Shown here: piece by piece, positions 17,087 through 27,533 of the stretch | Layout of the letters: the number at the start of each line of letters is the position of its first letter | Position numbering within the stretch: the first letter of the stretch is position 1 | From: Clostridia bacterium | GTDB taxonomy: Bacteria > Bacillota_A > Clostridia > Christensenellales > Aristaeellaceae | Length of the DNA stretch: 49,181 nucleotides | Assembly: GCA_017432405.1 (NCBI GenBank) | Contig: JAFRJF010000280.1 | Location: 1-49,181 of the forward strand | Reading direction: 5' to 3' | Made by a program: the position numbers and the translations under genes | Notes under the pieces: model-generated | What the model saw: only the letters and a program-made list of their open reading frames with translations | Database searches by the model: none | Told to the model about the DNA's origin: nothing

Positions 17087-17955
17087 TTGGCGGCGTGATC
17101 GGATACATCACCAACGACCTGGCGATCCGGATGCTGTTTCGCCCCAGGAAGGCCGTGTACATCGGCAAATTCCACGTGCCCTTTACCCCGGGCCTGATTC
17201 CCGCCCAGCAGGGCCGCATCGCCCAGTCCATCGGCGACGTGGTCAGCAGCCAGCTGCTCAACGAGGAGACGCTGCGACAGACGCTGCTTTCCGAGGCGAC
17301 CGTGCAGAAGCTCCAGGACAAGGTGCGCGCCTTCCTGCGCAAGCTGTCCAAGGACGGCCGCAGGGTGCGGGATCTGCTGGCCAAAGAAGAGGTGCGCGAT
17401 AGGGTCGACCTGAACGTCGACGAGCTGACCCAGAAGCTGACGGAGGGCCTGACGGCGAAGATCATAGAATCGAAGCTGGGCTATACCGTCGTGGACAGCA
17501 TCATCGGCGACAAGATGGATTTCATCAACCAGAACAAATGGCTGTCGATGCTGGTGGACGACAACGCCCAGAAGTCCATCAAGGAGAAGCTGGCGGAAAA
17601 GGTGGACGAGATCATCGCCGAGAAGGCGCCGGACGCCGTCGCCGCCATCGTGGCAAGGTACAAGGACGAGATCATGGACGCCCGGATCTGCGAGCTCTAC
17701 GCCCGCTTCGAGGACAAGGAGGACGTGATCATCGAGAAGCTGACCGGCCTGTACACGTCGATACTGGGCGACAACCTGGGGCGGCTTTTGAAGGCCATCA
17801 ACATCGAAAAGATCGTGGTGGACAAGATCAACGGCCTCGACCCCGCCGAGCTGGAGACGGTGATCTTCGGCGTGATGAAGAAGGAGCTGCGGGCCATCGT
17901 CTACCTGGGCGCGCTGCTGGGCTTTTTGATGGGTTTTATCAATCTGCTGCTGTGA
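17053..17955 (+). CDS. DUF445 family membrane protein
   Basis: The 300-residue protein has a hydrophobic N-terminus (IVAPLLGGVIGYITNDLAIRMLF), then RPRKAVYIGKFHVPFTPGLIP, the best conserved DUF445 segment. A long helical middle is rich in Lys and Glu, and a C-terminal membrane segment reads IVYLGALLGFLMGFINLLL. This is the usual arrangement of YheB-like proteins; the function is unknown. The ATG is preceded by GGGAG at 8 bases. Its promoter and 5' end were duplicated when the mobile element inserted, so the gene stayed whole. It was originally divergent from buk. Confidence 0.85.
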   Translation: MIIARAIVAPLLGGVIGYITNDLAIRMLFRPRKAVYIGKFHVPFTPGLIPAQQGRIAQSIGDVVSSQLLNEETLRQTLLSEATVQKLQDKVRAFLRKLSKDGRRVRDLLAKEEVRDRVDLNVDELTQKLTEGLTAKIIESKLGYTVVDSIIGDKMDFINQNKWLSMLVDDNAQKSIKEKLAEKVDEIIAEKAPDAVAAIVARYKDEIMDARICELYARFEDKEDVIIEKLTGLYTSILGDNLGRLLKAINIEKIVVDKINGLDPAELETVIFGVMKKELRAIVYLGALLGFLMGFINLLL

Positions 17956-18020
17956 CGGGTTGGATATACATTTAATTTAACATCGTATGCACTTGAAAAA
18001 CGGATCGCCGTGATATATAG

Positions 18021-18034
18021 TTAGTGTATACTAA
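18021..18034. promoter_or_regulatory. TTAGT/ACTAA inverted repeat, possible operator
   Basis: TTAGTGTATACTAA lies 18 bases before the methyltransferase ATG, close to where transcription would begin. It has the form of a small repressor site, but no adjacent regulator gene supports this. Confidence 0.35.
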
Positions 18035-18052
18035 TCATGTGAGGCGATAGCC

Positions 18053-18709
18053 ATGAACGCTACCGATTACAAGGCGCTTTCCATAAAGGAGTTTTCAAGG
18101 GCGGCGAAGGTCTACGAGACGGACGAGGCGGGCGTGTATCGCATGTGCCGCAAGGATTACCCGGATGTGCTTTCGGAGCTGGAGAAGGAGCCCTTTACCG
18201 ACCTGCTGGACTGCGGCTGCGGCACCGCGCCGATGCTGGAGCTGCTGAAGAAGAAATACCCTGACCGACACTATACCGGCATCGACCTGACGCCCCAGAT
18301 GATCGAGGTGGCGCGGGCGAAGCGCATGCCCGGCGTGGAGCTGGTGGTGGGGGACTGCGAGAAGCTGCCCTTCCCGGACAATTCCTTTGACGCGGTGATC
18401 TGCTGCCAGAGCTTCCACCACTACCCCAACGTGCAGGACTTCTTCGACAGCGTTGCCAGGGTGCTGCGCCCGAACGGGCGGCTGATCCTTCGGGACATGA
18501 CGGCGAAGACCGCGCCGGTGCGCTGGTTTTTCAACCACGTGGAGATGCCCATCATAAACTTGGCCGGGCACGGGGACGTGCACGTCTACGGCGTGGACGA
18601 GGTGCGCCGCCTGTGCGCCAAGGCGGGGCTGGTGCTGGAGCGCGGCGAAAAGCGGGGCTTCTTCCGGCTGCACTGCGTTGCGCGGAAGCCGGGGAACGGA
18701 TTTGAATGA
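18053..18709 (+). CDS. Class I SAM-dependent methyltransferase
   Basis: This 218-residue Rossmann-fold methyltransferase of the UbiE/Methyltransf_11 type has motif I LLDCGCGTAPMLELL (about residues 55-69), the acidic loop YTGIDLTPQMIEVA, and motif FDAVICCQSFHHYPN. A carbon or small-molecule substrate is plausible, but nothing around the gene identifies it. GAGG is 8 bases before the ATG. The preceding DUF445 gene ends about 100 bp upstream. A short TTAGT/ACTAA inverted repeat just ahead of the start could be a control site. Confidence 0.85.
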   Translation: MNATDYKALSIKEFSRAAKVYETDEAGVYRMCRKDYPDVLSELEKEPFTDLLDCGCGTAPMLELLKKKYPDRHYTGIDLTPQMIEVARAKRMPGVELVVGDCEKLPFPDNSFDAVICCQSFHHYPNVQDFFDSVARVLRPNGRLILRDMTAKTAPVRWFFNHVEMPIINLAGHGDVHVYGVDEVRRLCAKAGLVLERGEKRGFFRLHCVARKPGNGFE

Positions 18710-18722
18710 GCGTCTGCATACA

Positions 18723-18919
18723 CGAGGGGCAGGCCCCGTGAAAGGGCCTGCCCCCGCGCATATAGTGGGTTATTCCTTTGGCGCCTTCCGCTGCTGGGGC
18801 TCCAGCTGCTCCTCGGCCTTGAACACGTAGCCGCATTCGCAGGCGGTGTCCTCGATGATGCGGCCCCGGCGGGTAAAGACCTCGACGCTCTCGCCGCAGG
18901 CGGGGCAGGTGCGCTCCTC
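18723..18919 (-). pseudogene. Duplicated 3' fragment of the zinc-ribbon gene
   Basis: This copy matches 19723-19917 apart from two short indels and a few substitutions. It contains the terminator-like hairpin and the C-terminal two thirds of the zinc-ribbon protein, but loses the N-terminal codons at 18919, where unrelated sequence begins. With the complete copy it forms a direct repeat on both sides of the PIN-domain gene pair. Confidence 0.85.
18726..18754. terminator. GC-rich hairpin, left copy
   Basis: GGGGCAGGCCC and GGGCCTGCCCC pair around a short loop, 17 bases after the methyltransferase stop codon. It is the duplicate of the hairpin at 19726-19752 and may stop transcription from both sides. 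Confidence 0.55.
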
Positions 18920-18977
18920 AAGTATGATTCATATCAGCATTGTATTCCATACAGTACAAGCGCGTCGGTTCATGAGA

Positions 18978-19205
18978 TCATAATCTCTCTGCTGGACCGG
19001 TATACGGATGCGCTTTGCCATACGCCAGTGCCTGAGCTTGGAACGCTCCGGGGGGCATCTTGTCAAAATATTCGCGTTGCCATTTGGTGTAGTCAAAGCG
19101 TTCCCGAATCACCAGGGAAATGAATCGTTCGGCTTCCACGACGCCCAGTGTCTCAGTGAGACACTCCATGCCGCGAGACATCAGTTCGTTCATGCTGCTG
19201 GTCAT
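18978..19205 (-). CDS. Small partner of the PIN-domain gene (putative antitoxin)
   Basis: This 75-residue protein begins MTSSMNELMSRGMECLTET and contains VEAERFISLVIRERFDYTKW. I do not recognise a named family. It starts at 19205 with an ATGA overlap on the stop of the PIN-domain gene and has GGAGG within that gene, so the two are translationally coupled. Such pairs with PIN proteins are normally toxin-antitoxin systems, although the antitoxin is more often the first gene. The longer frame up to 19310 overlaps the PIN gene and lacks a ribosome site. Confidence 0.6.
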   Translation of the reverse strand: MTSSMNELMSRGMECLTETLGVVEAERFISLVIRERFDYTKWQREYFDKMPPGAFQAQALAYGKAHPYTGPAERL

Positions 19206-19645
19206 TGCTCTCCCTCCGTTTCCATTATGAATTCGACAGGCGTTACCAGTTTGATTCGATCTGTTTTGTACTTCAACAGGCGGATATCTGTAGAGATGAA
19301 ATATGTACAACAGGCGTATATTGCTGAAGCGAGATGCAGCGCATCCTTTTCCTTGACGCCGGTCTCCATGATTTCTGAAGCCAATGGGCCGATTACAGCT
19401 TCCCTTTCGATACCCACATAAGCTTTGATGCTGGAAGCGATAAACGATTGTATGGATGAACGCCTCATATCGAATGGATTTCTGCTGACTTCATAATCCA
19501 ATGTATATGAACTGACCAGGTCATAGCGCCCTTCTTTGATCATGCTCTGAATATGCAGCTTTGCCTGGGATTCCAAAGCAATTCGCGTTTGGGCTTGATA
19601 ATCATAGGGGCGATTATAGCAGCACATATTAAGATAGATTCTCAT
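19202..19645 (-). CDS. PIN-domain protein with an altered first catalytic residue
   Basis: The 147-residue protein has a PIN layout (VapC-type RNases): an N-terminal beta strand MRIYLNMCCYNRPYD, an internal KEKDALHLASAIYA helix with the conserved Asp, and FISTDIRLLK near the end. Relatives begin MRIYLDxCCxNRP, where the Asp binds the active-site metal; here it is Asn (codon AAT). That may make the protein inactive or a binding-only form. Codon use is AT-richer than the surrounding genes, and the gene lies between duplicated zinc-ribbon sequences, consistent with acquisition. Confidence 0.75.
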   Translation of the reverse strand: MRIYLNMCCYNRPYDYQAQTRIALESQAKLHIQSMIKEGRYDLVSSYTLDYEVSRNPFDMRRSSIQSFIASSIKAYVGIEREAVIGPLASEIMETGVKEKDALHLASAIYACCTYFISTDIRLLKYKTDRIKLVTPVEFIMETEGEQ

Positions 19646-19722
19646 ACTGTTGCGTCTCTCTGCTGATTTGATTATATCATATGTTCAGCGAAAACTCAAC
19701 CTAATAACGCAACGCCTACGCG

Positions 19723-19917
19723 CGAGGGCAGGCCCTGTGAAAGGGCCTGCCCCCGCGCATTAATGGGTTATTCCTTTGGCGCCTTCCGCTGCTGGGGCTC
19801 CAGCTGCTCCTCGGCCTTGAACACGTAGCCGCATTCACAGGCGGTGTCCTCGATGATGCGGCCCCGGCGGGTAAAGACCTCGACGCTCTCGCCGCAGGCG
19901 GGGCAGGTGCGCTCCTC
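19723..19917 (-). repeat. Direct repeat partner of 18723-18919
   Basis: This is the right copy, embedded in the complete zinc-ribbon gene. The roughly 800 bp between the copies carries the PIN pair. No terminal inverted repeats are seen at the insert edges. Confidence 0.8.
19726..19752. terminator. GC-rich hairpin after the zinc-ribbon gene
   Basis: GGGCAGGCCC and GGGCCTGCCC pair across a 7-base loop, 15 bases beyond the minus-strand stop codon at 19768. It likely ends that transcript. Confidence 0.55.
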
Positions 19918-19965
19918 CAACGTGGGTGTCTTGTGTTTGGCTTCGCAACCGTCCATGATCGCCAT
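19768..19965 (-). CDS. Small zinc-ribbon protein
   Basis: The 65-residue protein contains CPACGESVEVFTRRG followed by ACECGYVFKAE, a C-x2-C plus C-x-C arrangement that should bind one zinc. The C-terminal tail is Gln/Lys/Pro rich. No function is known to me. AAGGAGG 8 bases upstream fixes the ATG at 19965, twelve codons inside the longer frame. A 3' fragment of the same gene is found at 18723-18919 on the far side of the PIN gene pair. Confidence 0.75.
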   Translation of the reverse strand: MAIMDGCEAKHKTPTLEERTCPACGESVEVFTRRGRIIEDTACECGYVFKAEEQLEPQQRKAPKE

Positions 19966-20027
19966 GACAGGTACCTCCTTGTTTACGATTTTCCAATGCA
20001 ATTATAACATAGCCCAGGGGCGTTGTC

Positions 20028-20068
20028 AAATACTGATTTGTCGAGCTTTGCTCGATGAATCAGTATTT
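20028..20068. repeat. AATACTGATTT palindrome, copy 2
   Basis: The arms AAATACTGATTTGTCGAGC and the complementary arm have two mismatches around TTT. It sits between the divergently oriented zinc-ribbon and ligA genes, immediately before the ligA promoter. Confidence 0.7.
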
Positions 20069-20070
20069 AT

Positions 20071-22111
<2,041 letters not shown>

Positions 22112-22207
22112 ATTTCCGCTTCCCCATAGGCAAAACTCCGATGATGTGATATAATACCCTTTAAGGATTATTCTGCCGCGATGGGCAAATCGAAGGGAGT
22201 CGGGCGT

Positions 22208-23086
22208 ATGCTGAGCATGACGGGCTATGGGCGCGCCTTTGTGGAGATCGAAGGCCGACAGATGACCGTGGAGGTCAAGAGCGTCAACCATCGCTTCCTG
22301 GACATCTCCTTCAGGATGCCCCGGAACCTGATGTTCCTGGAGGACGCGGCCCGCAAGGCCATCGGCGCGCGGCTGGCCCGGGGACACGTGGACGTGTTCG
22401 TGACCTATCGCAACCTGCGCACCGACGCCCGAACCGTCCAGGTGGACGAGGCGCTGTTTTCGGCCTATGTAGAGGCGCTGCGCCGGCTGCGGGATGCCGC
22501 CGGGCCTGAGCTGCGGGACGACCGGACGCTGATGGGCATCGCCCACATGCCCGACGTGATGACGGTGACCGAGGCCGAGGAGGACCAGGACGCCGTCAGG
22601 GCGCTGCTGGAGGCCGCGCTGGGCCAGGCGCTGGACGCGCTGTGCGCGATGCGCGCGCGGGAGGGCGAGGCCATCAGGGATGACCTGAAAAGCCGGGTGG
22701 ACGCCATAGAGCGGATGACCGAAGCCGTAGAGGCGCGCTATCCCGAGACGGTGGCGGCCTATACCCAGCGGCTCAGGGCCGCGATGGAGGAGCTTGCGGG
22801 CAGCGGCGTGGACGAGACCCGGCTGATGATGGAGGTGGCCGTGATGGCCGACCGCAGCGCCATCGCCGAGGAGACCGTCCGCCTGCACAGCCATATCCTG
22901 CAGCTTCGGAACGTGTTCGAATCCCCCGAGCCCATCGGGCGGCGGGTGGATTTCATCGTGCAGGAGCTGAACCGTGAGGTCAACACCATCTCGTCCAAGT
23001 CCCAGGACATCCCGATCACCCAGCTGACCGTGGACATGAAGGCGGAGATCGAAAAGCTGCGCGAGCAGGTGCAGAATATCGAATGA
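22208..23086 (+). CDS. yicC: YicC-family endoribonuclease
   Basis: YicC proteins are now regarded as endoribonucleases. The 292-residue protein starts MLSMTGYGRA, which is the family hallmark, followed by VEVKSVNHRFLDISFRMP. It ends with FIVQELNREVNTISSKSQD and a coiled C-terminus. I chose the ATG at 22208 (GGGAG 8 bases upstream) rather than an earlier in-frame start at 22181, because the family begins at this methionine. It opens the gmk-rpoZ-coaBC block; the small RemA/DUF370 gene that often follows yicC is absent. Confidence 0.92.
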   Translation: MLSMTGYGRAFVEIEGRQMTVEVKSVNHRFLDISFRMPRNLMFLEDAARKAIGARLARGHVDVFVTYRNLRTDARTVQVDEALFSAYVEALRRLRDAAGPELRDDRTLMGIAHMPDVMTVTEAEEDQDAVRALLEAALGQALDALCAMRAREGEAIRDDLKSRVDAIERMTEAVEARYPETVAAYTQRLRAAMEELAGSGVDETRLMMEVAVMADRSAIAEETVRLHSHILQLRNVFESPEPIGRRVDFIVQELNREVNTISSKSQDIPITQLTVDMKAEIEKLREQVQNIE

Positions 23087-23127
23087 TCCTCGGGGATTCC
23101 GATACTGAAGAAGGGGTGACGCGCACC

Positions 23128-23766
23128 ATGGCGAAGCGAGGCAGGCTGTTTGTCATTTCCGGCCCGGCGGGCGCGGGCAAGACCGAAATTGTCAAGAAAC
23201 TGTTGCAGCAGCATCCGGACGTCAGGCTGTCCGTGTCCTGCACCACCCGCGCGCCCAGGCCCGGCGAGGTGGACGGCGTCAACTATCACTTTGTCAGCGA
23301 GGAGCGCTTCAAGGCGCTGATCGACGAGGGGGCCTTCTACGAGTGGGCCCACGTGCACCAGAACCACTACGGCACGCTGAAATCCACCGTGCAGCAGGAG
23401 CTGGCCCTGGGGCACGACCTGATCCTGGAGATCGACGTGCAGGGCTGCCTGCAGGTCATGGCCCAGGACGCAAGCGTGACGGGCATATTCATCTGCCCGC
23501 CCAGCCGGGAAAACCTGGAGCAGCGCCTGCGGCGAAGGGGCACGGAGTCGGAGGAATCCATCCGCGTGCGCCTGGGCAACGTCGCAAAGGAGGTGGCCAC
23601 GGCGTATCGGTACCACTACGTGATCATCCACCAGGACTGGAGCGTGGAGCCCCGGGCGCTGGAGATCGCCACCGAGGAGGTCTACGCCGTGATCGCCGCC
23701 CGGCGGCTGGAGCTTGAAAACCGCAGGGACTTCCTGGATGCGCTCACCGCATCGCTGAAGGCCTGA
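23128..23766 (+). CDS. gmk: Guanylate kinase
   Basis: Gmk phosphorylates GMP to GDP. The protein has the P-loop ISGPAGAGKTEIVKKL, GMP-binding SVSCTTRAPRPGEVDGVNY and FIxPPS-type segments. The P-loop reads AGKTE where AGKGT or GKST is usual, a small variation. I place the start at MAKRGRLF (212 residues, the usual length); an alternative ATG at 23083 overlaps the yicC stop as ATGA and would add 15 residues. It is part of the same transcript as yicC and rpoZ. Confidence 0.93.
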   Translation: MAKRGRLFVISGPAGAGKTEIVKKLLQQHPDVRLSVSCTTRAPRPGEVDGVNYHFVSEERFKALIDEGAFYEWAHVHQNHYGTLKSTVQQELALGHDLILEIDVQGCLQVMAQDASVTGIFICPPSRENLEQRLRRRGTESEESIRVRLGNVAKEVATAYRYHYVIIHQDWSVEPRALEIATEEVYAVIAARRLELENRRDFLDALTASLKA

Positions 23767-23796
23767 CACAATGTATGTTATTTGGAGGAATGCAAT

Positions 23797-24012
23797 ATGA
23801 TGACCGAACCCCCCATCGGCGAGCTGCTTGAGAAGGTTGACTGCCGCTACACGCTGGCTGTGGAGGCGTCGAAGCGTGCCCGTGAGATCATCGCCGGCAG
23901 CCTGCCGCTGATCGACACCAAGGAGACCAAGCCGCTTTCCATCGCCATCGAGGAAATCAACCGCAAGCTGATCACCTACAGCCGCGACGAGGAAGCGGAA
24001 GAAGAGGCTTAA
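23797..24012 (+). CDS. rpoZ: RNA polymerase omega subunit
   Basis: Omega helps fold and stabilise the beta-prime subunit. The 71-residue protein has the conserved core [16 protein letters not shown] and ends with the acidic tail DEEAEEEA. Several possible starts occur close together; I chose the ATG at 23797 with GGAGG 8 bases upstream. Its place between gmk and coaBC is the standard order in Firmicutes. Confidence 0.92.
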   Translation: MMTEPPIGELLEKVDCRYTLAVEASKRAREIIAGSLPLIDTKETKPLSIAIEEINRKLITYSRDEEAEEEA

Positions 24013-24111
24013 CGGCGAAACAAGCCAGTCATAGCGAAGTCAACAGCGAAACCCGAATTTCCGGTTTCGCCTGTTGTGTTGTCCGGGAATAATCGCAAGA
24101 GAGGGACTTCC

Positions 24112-25293
24112 ATGCTCAAAGATAAACACATCGTGCTGGGCGTGACCGGTGGCATCGCGGCCTACAAGGCCTGCGACCTGGTGTCGCGGCTCAAAAAGCA
24201 GGGCGCGCAGGTGCGCGTGGTGCTGACCGCCAACGCCGCCAAATTCGTGCCGCCGCTGACCTTTGAAACCCTCAGCGGCAATCCCGTGGTCACCGACACC
24301 TTCGAGCCCAGGAAGTCCCTGGAGCACATCTCGCTGGCGAAGTGGGCGGATGTTTACGTCATCGCCCCGGCCTCGGCCAACTGCCTGGCGAAGCTGGCGA
24401 ACGGCATCGCCGACGACCTGCTGTCCACCACGGCCCTGGCCATGACCGCGCCGCTGCTCATCGCCCCAGCCATGAACGCCAACATGTGGCGGCACCCGGC
24501 CACCCAGGCGAATTTCAAAACTCTGGTGGATCGCGGCGCGAAGAGCGTGGGGCCCATGTCGGGGCACCTGGCCTGCGGCGACGACGACGTGGGCCGCATG
24601 GCCGAGCCCGAACAGATCGTGGCGGCGCTGGACGCACTGCTCAACCCCCGGCGGGATCATGAGGGCAGGCGCGTGCTGGTGACCGCCGGGCCCACCGTGG
24701 AGCGCATCGACCCGGTGCGCTACATCACCAACCGCTCCACCGGCAAGATGGGCTACGCCATCGCCGAGGCCGCCCGGGACCGGGGAGGCGAGGTGGTGCT
24801 CGTCTCCGGCCCGGTGAACCTGGCCGCGCCGGCGGGCATTGAGATCGTGAAGATCGAATCCAGCGCCGAGCTGTGCGCGTCGGTGCTGGCGCGGTCAGAC
24901 TGGGCGGACGTGGTGATCCAGGCCGCCGCCCCGGCGGACTTCACCCCGGCGCAGGTTTCGGACAGCAAGATCAAGAAGACCGGAGAGGGCATGGTGCTTA
25001 CGCTGAAGAACACCACCGATATCGCACGCACGCTGGGCGAGCGGAAGCGCCAGGGGCAGGTCCTGGTGGCCTTCGCGGCTGAAACCGACCGGGTTCTGGA
25101 AAACGCGAAGGGCAAGCTGACGAAGAAGAACGCCGACCTGATCGTGGCCAACGACGTCACCCGCGAGGGCGCCGGCTTCGGGGTGGATACGAACGCGGTC
25201 ACGCTGGTCAGCCGCGAGGACGAGCGGGCCCTGCCCCTGATGTCCAAGCGGGCGGTGGCCGACGCCATACTGGACCGGGTGAACGAACTGTGA
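24112..25293 (+). CDS. coaBC: Bifunctional phosphopantothenoylcysteine decarboxylase/synthetase
   Basis: CoaBC makes 4'-phosphopantetheine for CoA synthesis in two steps. The N-terminal flavoprotein half (CoaC) has VTGGIAAYKACDLV, SANCLAKLANGIADD, the PAMNANMW loop and HLACGDDDVGR with the catalytic Cys. The C-terminal half (CoaB) has VTAGPTVERIDPVRYITN and STGKMGYAIAEAA. The length is 393 residues. The start at 24112 has GAGAGGG upstream. A CGAAACC/GGTTTCG hairpin lies in the gap after rpoZ. Its stop overlaps the priA start as TGATG. Confidence 0.95.
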   Translation: MLKDKHIVLGVTGGIAAYKACDLVSRLKKQGAQVRVVLTANAAKFVPPLTFETLSGNPVVTDTFEPRKSLEHISLAKWADVYVIAPASANCLAKLANGIADDLLSTTALAMTAPLLIAPAMNANMWRHPATQANFKTLVDRGAKSVGPMSGHLACGDDDVGRMAEPEQIVAALDALLNPRRDHEGRRVLVTAGPTVERIDPVRYITNRSTGKMGYAIAEAARDRGGEVVLVSGPVNLAAPAGIEIVKIESSAELCASVLARSDWADVVIQAAAPADFTPAQVSDSKIKKTGEGMVLTLKNTTDIARTLGERKRQGQVLVAFAAETDRVLENAKGKLTKKNADLIVANDVTREGAGFGVDTNAVTLVSREDERALPLMSKRAVADAILDRVNEL

Positions 25294-27515
25294 TGTACGC
25301 CCAGGTGATCGTGGATCTGTCCGCCGAGGCGCTGGACCGGGTGTTTTCCTACATCGTGCCCGAGGGCATGGCCGTTTCGCCCGGCCAGCTGGTCTCGGTG
25401 CCCTTCGGCCCGCGGACCGTCGAGGGCTTCGTGGTATCCCTGTCGGAGGCCTGCGACGTGCCCCCGGAGAAGCTGAAGCCGCTGATTAAGCCCGTGCGGG
25501 CGGAGCCGGTGGTGATGCCGGACCTGATGGCCCTGGCGGAGTGGATGCACGTGCGCTACCTGTGCAACCTGGTGGACGCCCTGCGGCTGATGCTGCCCCC
25601 GGAAATGCGGGGCGGCAGGATCCACGAGAAGACGCAGCGGCGGGCGCATCTGATGCTCTCCGGCGAAGCGCTGGCGGATTTTATCGAACAGAACCGCCGC
25701 GCCCCGAAGCAGCTGGAGGTGATCGAGGCGCTGCGGAGCGGGGACGTGGAGACGGCGAGGCTGAACGGGGCCGCGCTGCAGGGGCTGGTGAAGAAGGGTG
25801 CGGTCGAGGTCTACGAGGGAGAGACCCGGCGCACGCCCCGGGCGCTGACGGACGACAGGCGCACCGCAGACCCGGAGCCCATGCCCGAGCAGGCGGCGGC
25901 GGTGGAACGGCTGACAGCGGCATTGGAATCCGGCGGAGGTCGGTTTTTGCTCCACGGCGTCACCGGCAGCGGAAAGACCGAGGTCTATATTCGCCTGATC
26001 CGGCGGGCGCTGGAGCTGGGCCGCACGGCCATCGTGCTGGTGCCGGAGATCGCCCTGACGCCCCAGATGGTGGCCTGGCTGCACAGTCGGTTCGGCGGCG
26101 ACGCGGCGGTGCTGCACTCGGCGCTGTCGGCGGGCGAGCGCTTCGACGAGTGGCGGCGCATTCGCTCCGGCGAGGCCCGGGTGGTGATCGGGGCGCGCAG
26201 CGCCATATTCGCGCCGCTGGAGAACATCGGCGTGATCGTTGTGGACGAGGAGCACGAGACCACCTACCAATCCGACCGCCGTCCACGCTACGACGCCCGG
26301 GAGGTGGCCTGGAAGCGGGCCGCACAGCACGGGGCGGTGCTGGTGCTGGGCAGCGCCACGCCGTCGGTTTCCACCTACATGCGGGCGATGCCCGGGGTAC
26401 GGCCCGAAAACCGACTGGAGCTCATCGAGCTGCGCCAGCGGGTGAAGGGCAGGCCGCTGCCGGAGGTGGAGATCGTGGACATGCGTGGCGAGTTCGAGCG
26501 GGGCAATCGCTCGATCTTCAGCGCCCGGCTGTCCGCAGAGCTGAGGCGGTGCCTGGACGAGGGCCACCAGGCCATGCTGTTCATCAACCGCCGGGGCCAT
26601 TCCACCTTCGTGTCCTGCCGCGCCTGCGGCTATGTGGTCAGGTGCGACCAGTGCGACGTGACCATGACCTGGCACCAGGCGGAGAACGCCCTGCGCTGCC
26701 ACTACTGCGGCCGGACGCTGCCGCCGCCCAAGCAGTGCCCCCAGTGCGGCAGCGGCTACATCAAGTACTTTGGCGCGGGCACTCAGAAGGTCCAGGAGGA
26801 GGTGCGCCGCCTGTTTCCCGACGCCCGGGTGGCCCGCATGGACGTGGACACCACCCGGGAAAAGGACGCCCACGCCCGGATACTGGGCCGCTTTCGCAGC
26901 GGCGAGGCCAACGTGCTGGTGGGCACCCAGATGATCGCCAAGGGGCTGGACTTTCCCAACGTGGCGCTGGTGGGCGTGGTGGCGGCGGACCTGTCGCTGA
27001 ACCTGCCGGACTACCGCAGCGTGGAGCGCACCTTCCAGCTGGTCACCCAAGTGGCCGGCCGGGCCGGACGGGCCGAGGTGCCGGGCCGGGTGATCGTGCA
27101 GACCTACGACCCGGACCACTACGGCATCCGGCTGGCCGCCGCCCAGGACTACCGGGCCTTCTACACCCGGGAGAGCGCCTATCGCCGCCAGGCGATGTAC
27201 CCGCCCTTCACGGTGATCGCCCGGATCGTGTACAGCGGCAGGGACGAAGGCGCGGTAAAGGCCGCGGCCCTGGCCGACGAGGCGCGGATGGGGGCCTTCC
27301 TGGACGAAACCGGCGCGCGGGCCGACGCCATACAGCTGGCGGCGACGGAGGCCCCCATCCGCCAGATCCGGGGGGAATACCGCTGGCAGCTGCTGGTGAA
27401 GCTGTACTTCAAGGCCGACCTGGACGCCGTCGAGGCGCGGATGCAGGCCCTGGCCGACGCCGCCCCGGAGGGCGTGCGCGCGGAGCTGGAGGTCAATCCC
27501 AATAACCTGTTTTAA
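25293..27515 (+). CDS. priA: Primosomal replication-restart helicase PriA
   Basis: PriA reloads the replicative helicase at stalled forks. The 740-residue protein has a DNA-binding N-terminus (YAQVIVDLSAEALDRVFSY), Walker A GVTGSGKTEVYIRL, the DEEH box VVVDEEHETTY, and LGSATPS. An eight-cysteine zinc module runs from CRACGYVVRCDQC to CHYCG and CPQCGS, followed by helicase motifs VGTQMIAKGLDFP and QVAGRAGRA. The start ATG overlaps the coaBC stop. An antisense frame of over 1,000 codons covers it but is only a GC-rich shadow. Confidence 0.95.
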   Translation: MYAQVIVDLSAEALDRVFSYIVPEGMAVSPGQLVSVPFGPRTVEGFVVSLSEACDVPPEKLKPLIKPVRAEPVVMPDLMALAEWMHVRYLCNLVDALRLMLPPEMRGGRIHEKTQRRAHLMLSGEALADFIEQNRRAPKQLEVIEALRSGDVETARLNGAALQGLVKKGAVEVYEGETRRTPRALTDDRRTADPEPMPEQAAAVERLTAALESGGGRFLLHGVTGSGKTEVYIRLIRRALELGRTAIVLVPEIALTPQMVAWLHSRFGGDAAVLHSALSAGERFDEWRRIRSGEARVVIGARSAIFAPLENIGVIVVDEEHETTYQSDRRPRYDAREVAWKRAAQHGAVLVLGSATPSVSTYMRAMPGVRPENRLELIELRQRVKGRPLPEVEIVDMRGEFERGNRSIFSARLSAELRRCLDEGHQAMLFINRRGHSTFVSCRACGYVVRCDQCDVTMTWHQAENALRCHYCGRTLPPPKQCPQCGSGYIKYFGAGTQKVQEEVRRLFPDARVARMDVDTTREKDAHARILGRFRSGEANVLVGTQMIAKGLDFPNVALVGVVAADLSLNLPDYRSVERTFQLVTQVAGRAGRAEVPGRVIVQTYDPDHYGIRLAAAQDYRAFYTRESAYRRQAMYPPFTVIARIVYSGRDEGAVKAAALADEARMGAFLDETGARADAIQLAATEAPIRQIRGEYRWQLLVKLYFKADLDAVEARMQALADAAPEGVRAELEVNPNNLF

Positions 27516-27533
27516 CACATTTCGGAGGATATT

